NCBI GenBank assembly: GCA_016200365.1
Contig: JACQEW010000387.1
Coordinates: forward strand, 1-15,048
Origin: Nitrospinota bacterium
Lineage (GTDB): Bacteria; Nitrospinota; Nitrospinia; UBA9942
DNA: 15,048 bases
Direction of reading: 5' to 3'
The translations under genes were made by a program, and so were the position numbers. Shown here piece after piece: positions 13,488 to 15,048 of this stretch; positions within the stretch are counted from its first letter, which is position 1, and the number at the start of each line of letters is the position of its first letter. The notes beneath the pieces were generated by a model. It saw only the letters and a list, made by a program, of their open reading frames with translations, was not told the origin of the DNA and searched no databases.

Positions 13488-14725
13488 TAGCAAAAAGCAA
13501 TTTTGCCAGAGGGAATTATCTTTCCCAGGATAACCGGCTTTCCGGCGCCTGTTGCCTGAGGGAGATTTGCAGGGATGCCGGATATTGCAGCATATCCTAA
13601 AATGGCAAAGGCTATTGCTTCGATTGTTTCGGAAGGAAAACCGTATTCATCCGATGTTTTTACCGTTATCGGTTTCATCCCTTTTTGCAAAGTGCAAAGT
13701 TCTCTTGCGATCATTTTTAAAAGTGTTGAGTTTCTCGCTCCCCCGCCGCAGACAATAACCTCTGACATGTCGTGTTTGTCCATAATAAATCTCCTGTAAT
13801 TCTCTGCAATCGTCGCTGCTGTAAATTTTGTTACAGTGGCTATAATATCTTCATCGGACAAATTGTATCTCTTTGCAAATCCGTATAATTTCAACGCCTC
13901 GTCATATCCGAATTCTTCCCTGCCTGTTGATTTTGGAGGCGGTTTTTTTATAAAGGGATGCTCCATGAGTTTATTTAAAAATTTTTCGTATACCCTGCCT
14001 CGTAATGCAGTCTTGCCGTCTCTATCATAACCTTTTTTACCTTTTGTAATTATCTGCATCATTGAATCTATGAGCATATTCCCAGGACCTGTATCAAAGG
14101 CAATCGCTTTGTTTATATCGCCGTTTGCATGAAGAAATGTTACATTGCTTATACCCCCTATATTATTGACTGCCCTCCCCTTTCCTTTTTCATTAAAAAG
14201 TATGTAATGGGCAAATGGTGTAAGTGGTGCGCCAAGCCCGCCTGCCGCCATATCCATTGTGCGGAAATCTGCAATAGTTGTTATTCCTGTTTTTTCAGCG
14301 ATAACAGAAGGCTCTCCTATTTGTAAAGTGGAGCGGAGCCTCCTCTCTTTCAGCCTCCCTTTTTTATTCTCGGGTATATGATATATTGTCTGACCATGTG
14401 AGCCTATAAGGTCTATATCATGCAATTTATACCCTGCCCTTTTTACAATTTCTACTGCAGCCTTTGCAAACAACTCCCCTAAAAGGAAATTAAGATGGCA
14501 TATAAGGTCAACCCTTCCATATTCCGGTGTTGACGCATTATGAATCAATTCCCTTAAGCCTTTCGGAAAGGGGAATTTTTCAAAGGCAATCAAACTTGTA
14601 GTGAGCAAAGCAAATCTATCTCCTTTGCAGTGAAGCCCCTTTCCCCTTATCTCTACGACAACGGCATCAATTCCATCCGCCGATGTCCCTGACATCAAAC
14701 CGACTGTCCTGATTGTTCTTTTCAT
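13484..14725 (-). CDS. anmK: Anhydro-N-acetylmuramic acid kinase
   Basis: AnmK hydrolyses the 1,6-anhydro bond of anhydro-MurNAc and phosphorylates it with ATP to MurNAc-6-phosphate, a cytosolic step of peptidoglycan recycling. Family marks are GLMSGTSADGIDAVVVEI at the N-terminus (ATP loop and catalytic Asp), IGSHGQTIYH, ADFRTMDMAAGGLGAPLTPFAHY, NNIGGISNVT, AFDTGPGNMLIDSMM and VCGGGARN. At 413 residues it is somewhat longer than the E. coli enzyme (369). ATG 14725 has GGAG about 14 bases upstream. It lies downstream of tgt on the same strand, separated by a palindrome, and upstream of the chemoreceptor gene, which has its own promoter. No other recycling gene is visible. Confidence 0.95.
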   Translation of the reverse strand: MKRTIRTVGLMSGTSADGIDAVVVEIRGKGLHCKGDRFALLTTSLIAFEKFPFPKGLRELIHNASTPEYGRVDLICHLNFLLGELFAKAAVEIVKRAGYKLHDIDLIGSHGQTIYHIPENKKGRLKERRLRSTLQIGEPSVIAEKTGITTIADFRTMDMAAGGLGAPLTPFAHYILFNEKGKGRAVNNIGGISNVTFLHANGDINKAIAFDTGPGNMLIDSMMQIITKGKKGYDRDGKTALRGRVYEKFLNKLMEHPFIKKPPPKSTGREEFGYDEALKLYGFAKRYNLSDEDIIATVTKFTAATIAENYRRFIMDKHDMSEVIVCGGGARNSTLLKMIARELCTLQKGMKPITVKTSDEYGFPSETIEAIAFAILGYAAISGIPANLPQATGAGKPVILGKIIPSGKIAFCY

Positions 14726-14760
14726 TTCTCTTTCTTCTCCGTTTCTACTCTATAAAAATT

Positions 14761-14874
14761 CTGAACACGAATTTCACGAATATGCGAATAGCACGAAACA
14801 TATTAAAATAAAGACTAATTTTTTTGTTTCTACATTATTCGTGTAATTTGTTTATTCGTGTCATTCGTGTTCAG
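14761..14874. repeat. CACGAAT-word palindrome between tgt and anmK
   Basis: CTGAACACGAAT at 14761-14772 pairs perfectly with ATTCGTGTTCAG at 14863-14874; the inner words (CACGAATATGCGAATAGCACGAA against TTCGTGT...TTATTCGTG) pair in part. The right arm is translated as the last residues of tgt. It is the same word family as at 4408-4600 and 6219-6331. Confidence 0.8.
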
Positions 14875-15048
14875 GTTTTTGTTCATTAATTCTAACATCC
14901 TGTCTCCTGCAATTGCATCCCTGACATTTTTAATTAAGTTCATATAATAATGTATATTGTGTATGGTATTTAGTCTGAGCGACAGGATTTCATCGGATAC
15001 AAAGAGATGTCTTAAATATGCCCTTGAAAAGTTTTTGCAGGTATAACA
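14830..15048 (-). CDS. tgt: Queuine tRNA-ribosyltransferase, C-terminal part (cut by window edge)
   Basis: Only the last 72 codons are in the window. Tgt exchanges guanine 34 for the queuosine precursor in tRNAs with GUN anticodons. The visible part begins CYTCKNFSRAYLRHLF and continues LFVSDEILSLRLNTIHNIHYYMNLI, the zinc-binding and closing segment of Tgt: two of the Cys ligands and the His in NTIHN are present. The frame ends at TAG (14830-14832). The last 14 residues (LNTNDTNKQITRIM) are translated CACGAAT-type repeat and are not expected in the family, so the original stop was probably lost to the repeat. The 5' end lies beyond position 15048. Confidence 0.9.
   Translation of the reverse strand, partial: CYTCKNFSRAYLRHLFVSDEILSLRLNTIHNIHYYMNLIKNVRDAIAGDRMLELMNKNLNTNDTNKQITRIM

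Overview
The window looks like chromosomal DNA of an anaerobic or microaerophilic Gram-negative bacterium, most like Nitrospirota (Thermodesulfovibrionia) or a former deltaproteobacterium. This rests on protein character (HisKA_2 kinases with nitrate-sensing domains, a c-heme chemoreceptor, a GxxExxY protein) and on intergenic DNA full of word-type palindromic repeats. It is inference; no 16S or other phylogenetic marker was tested.

Layout: (1) 1-760, ispF between palindromic repeats. (2) 772-6216, a signalling island: a NIT-PAS-HisKA_2 histidine kinase split by an in-frame TAG, a GxxExxY gene between two related repeat blocks, a receiver-PAS response regulator, and a second NIT-HisKA_2 kinase broken by a deletion and frameshift. 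(3) 6437-7918, gltX, with two palindromic repeat copies inserted in frame. (4) 7934-10910, an accessory stretch: an antitoxin/RelE-type toxin pair on the minus strand lying between two remnants of the same regulator tail, then a 530-codon protein with a C-terminal ApeA-like HEPN domain. The HEPN gene sits in what looks like a decayed integron gene cassette (boundary GTTAGGT at 8872, attC-like site at 10494-10567). A 173-bp MITE-like element follows. (5) 11066-15048, housekeeping again: rsmI on plus, and on minus the 3' end of tgt, anmK, and a methyl-accepting chemotaxis protein with a periplasmic CxxCH heme motif and its own sigma70-like promoter.

How the parts fit: ispF (isoprenoids), gltX (glutamyl-tRNA), rsmI (16S rRNA methylation), tgt (queuosine tRNA) and anmK (murein recycling) are core functions with no mutual operon logic, interleaved with sensors and accessory DNA. 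The two NIT kinases are paralogs flanking one response regulator, and both are damaged, so this nitrate/nitrite-type sensing module appears to be decaying or split.

The most notable signals are the putative HEPN defence gene in an attC-bounded cassette, the nested word-palindromes that fill most gaps and run into gene ends, and palindromes that entered coding regions in frame.
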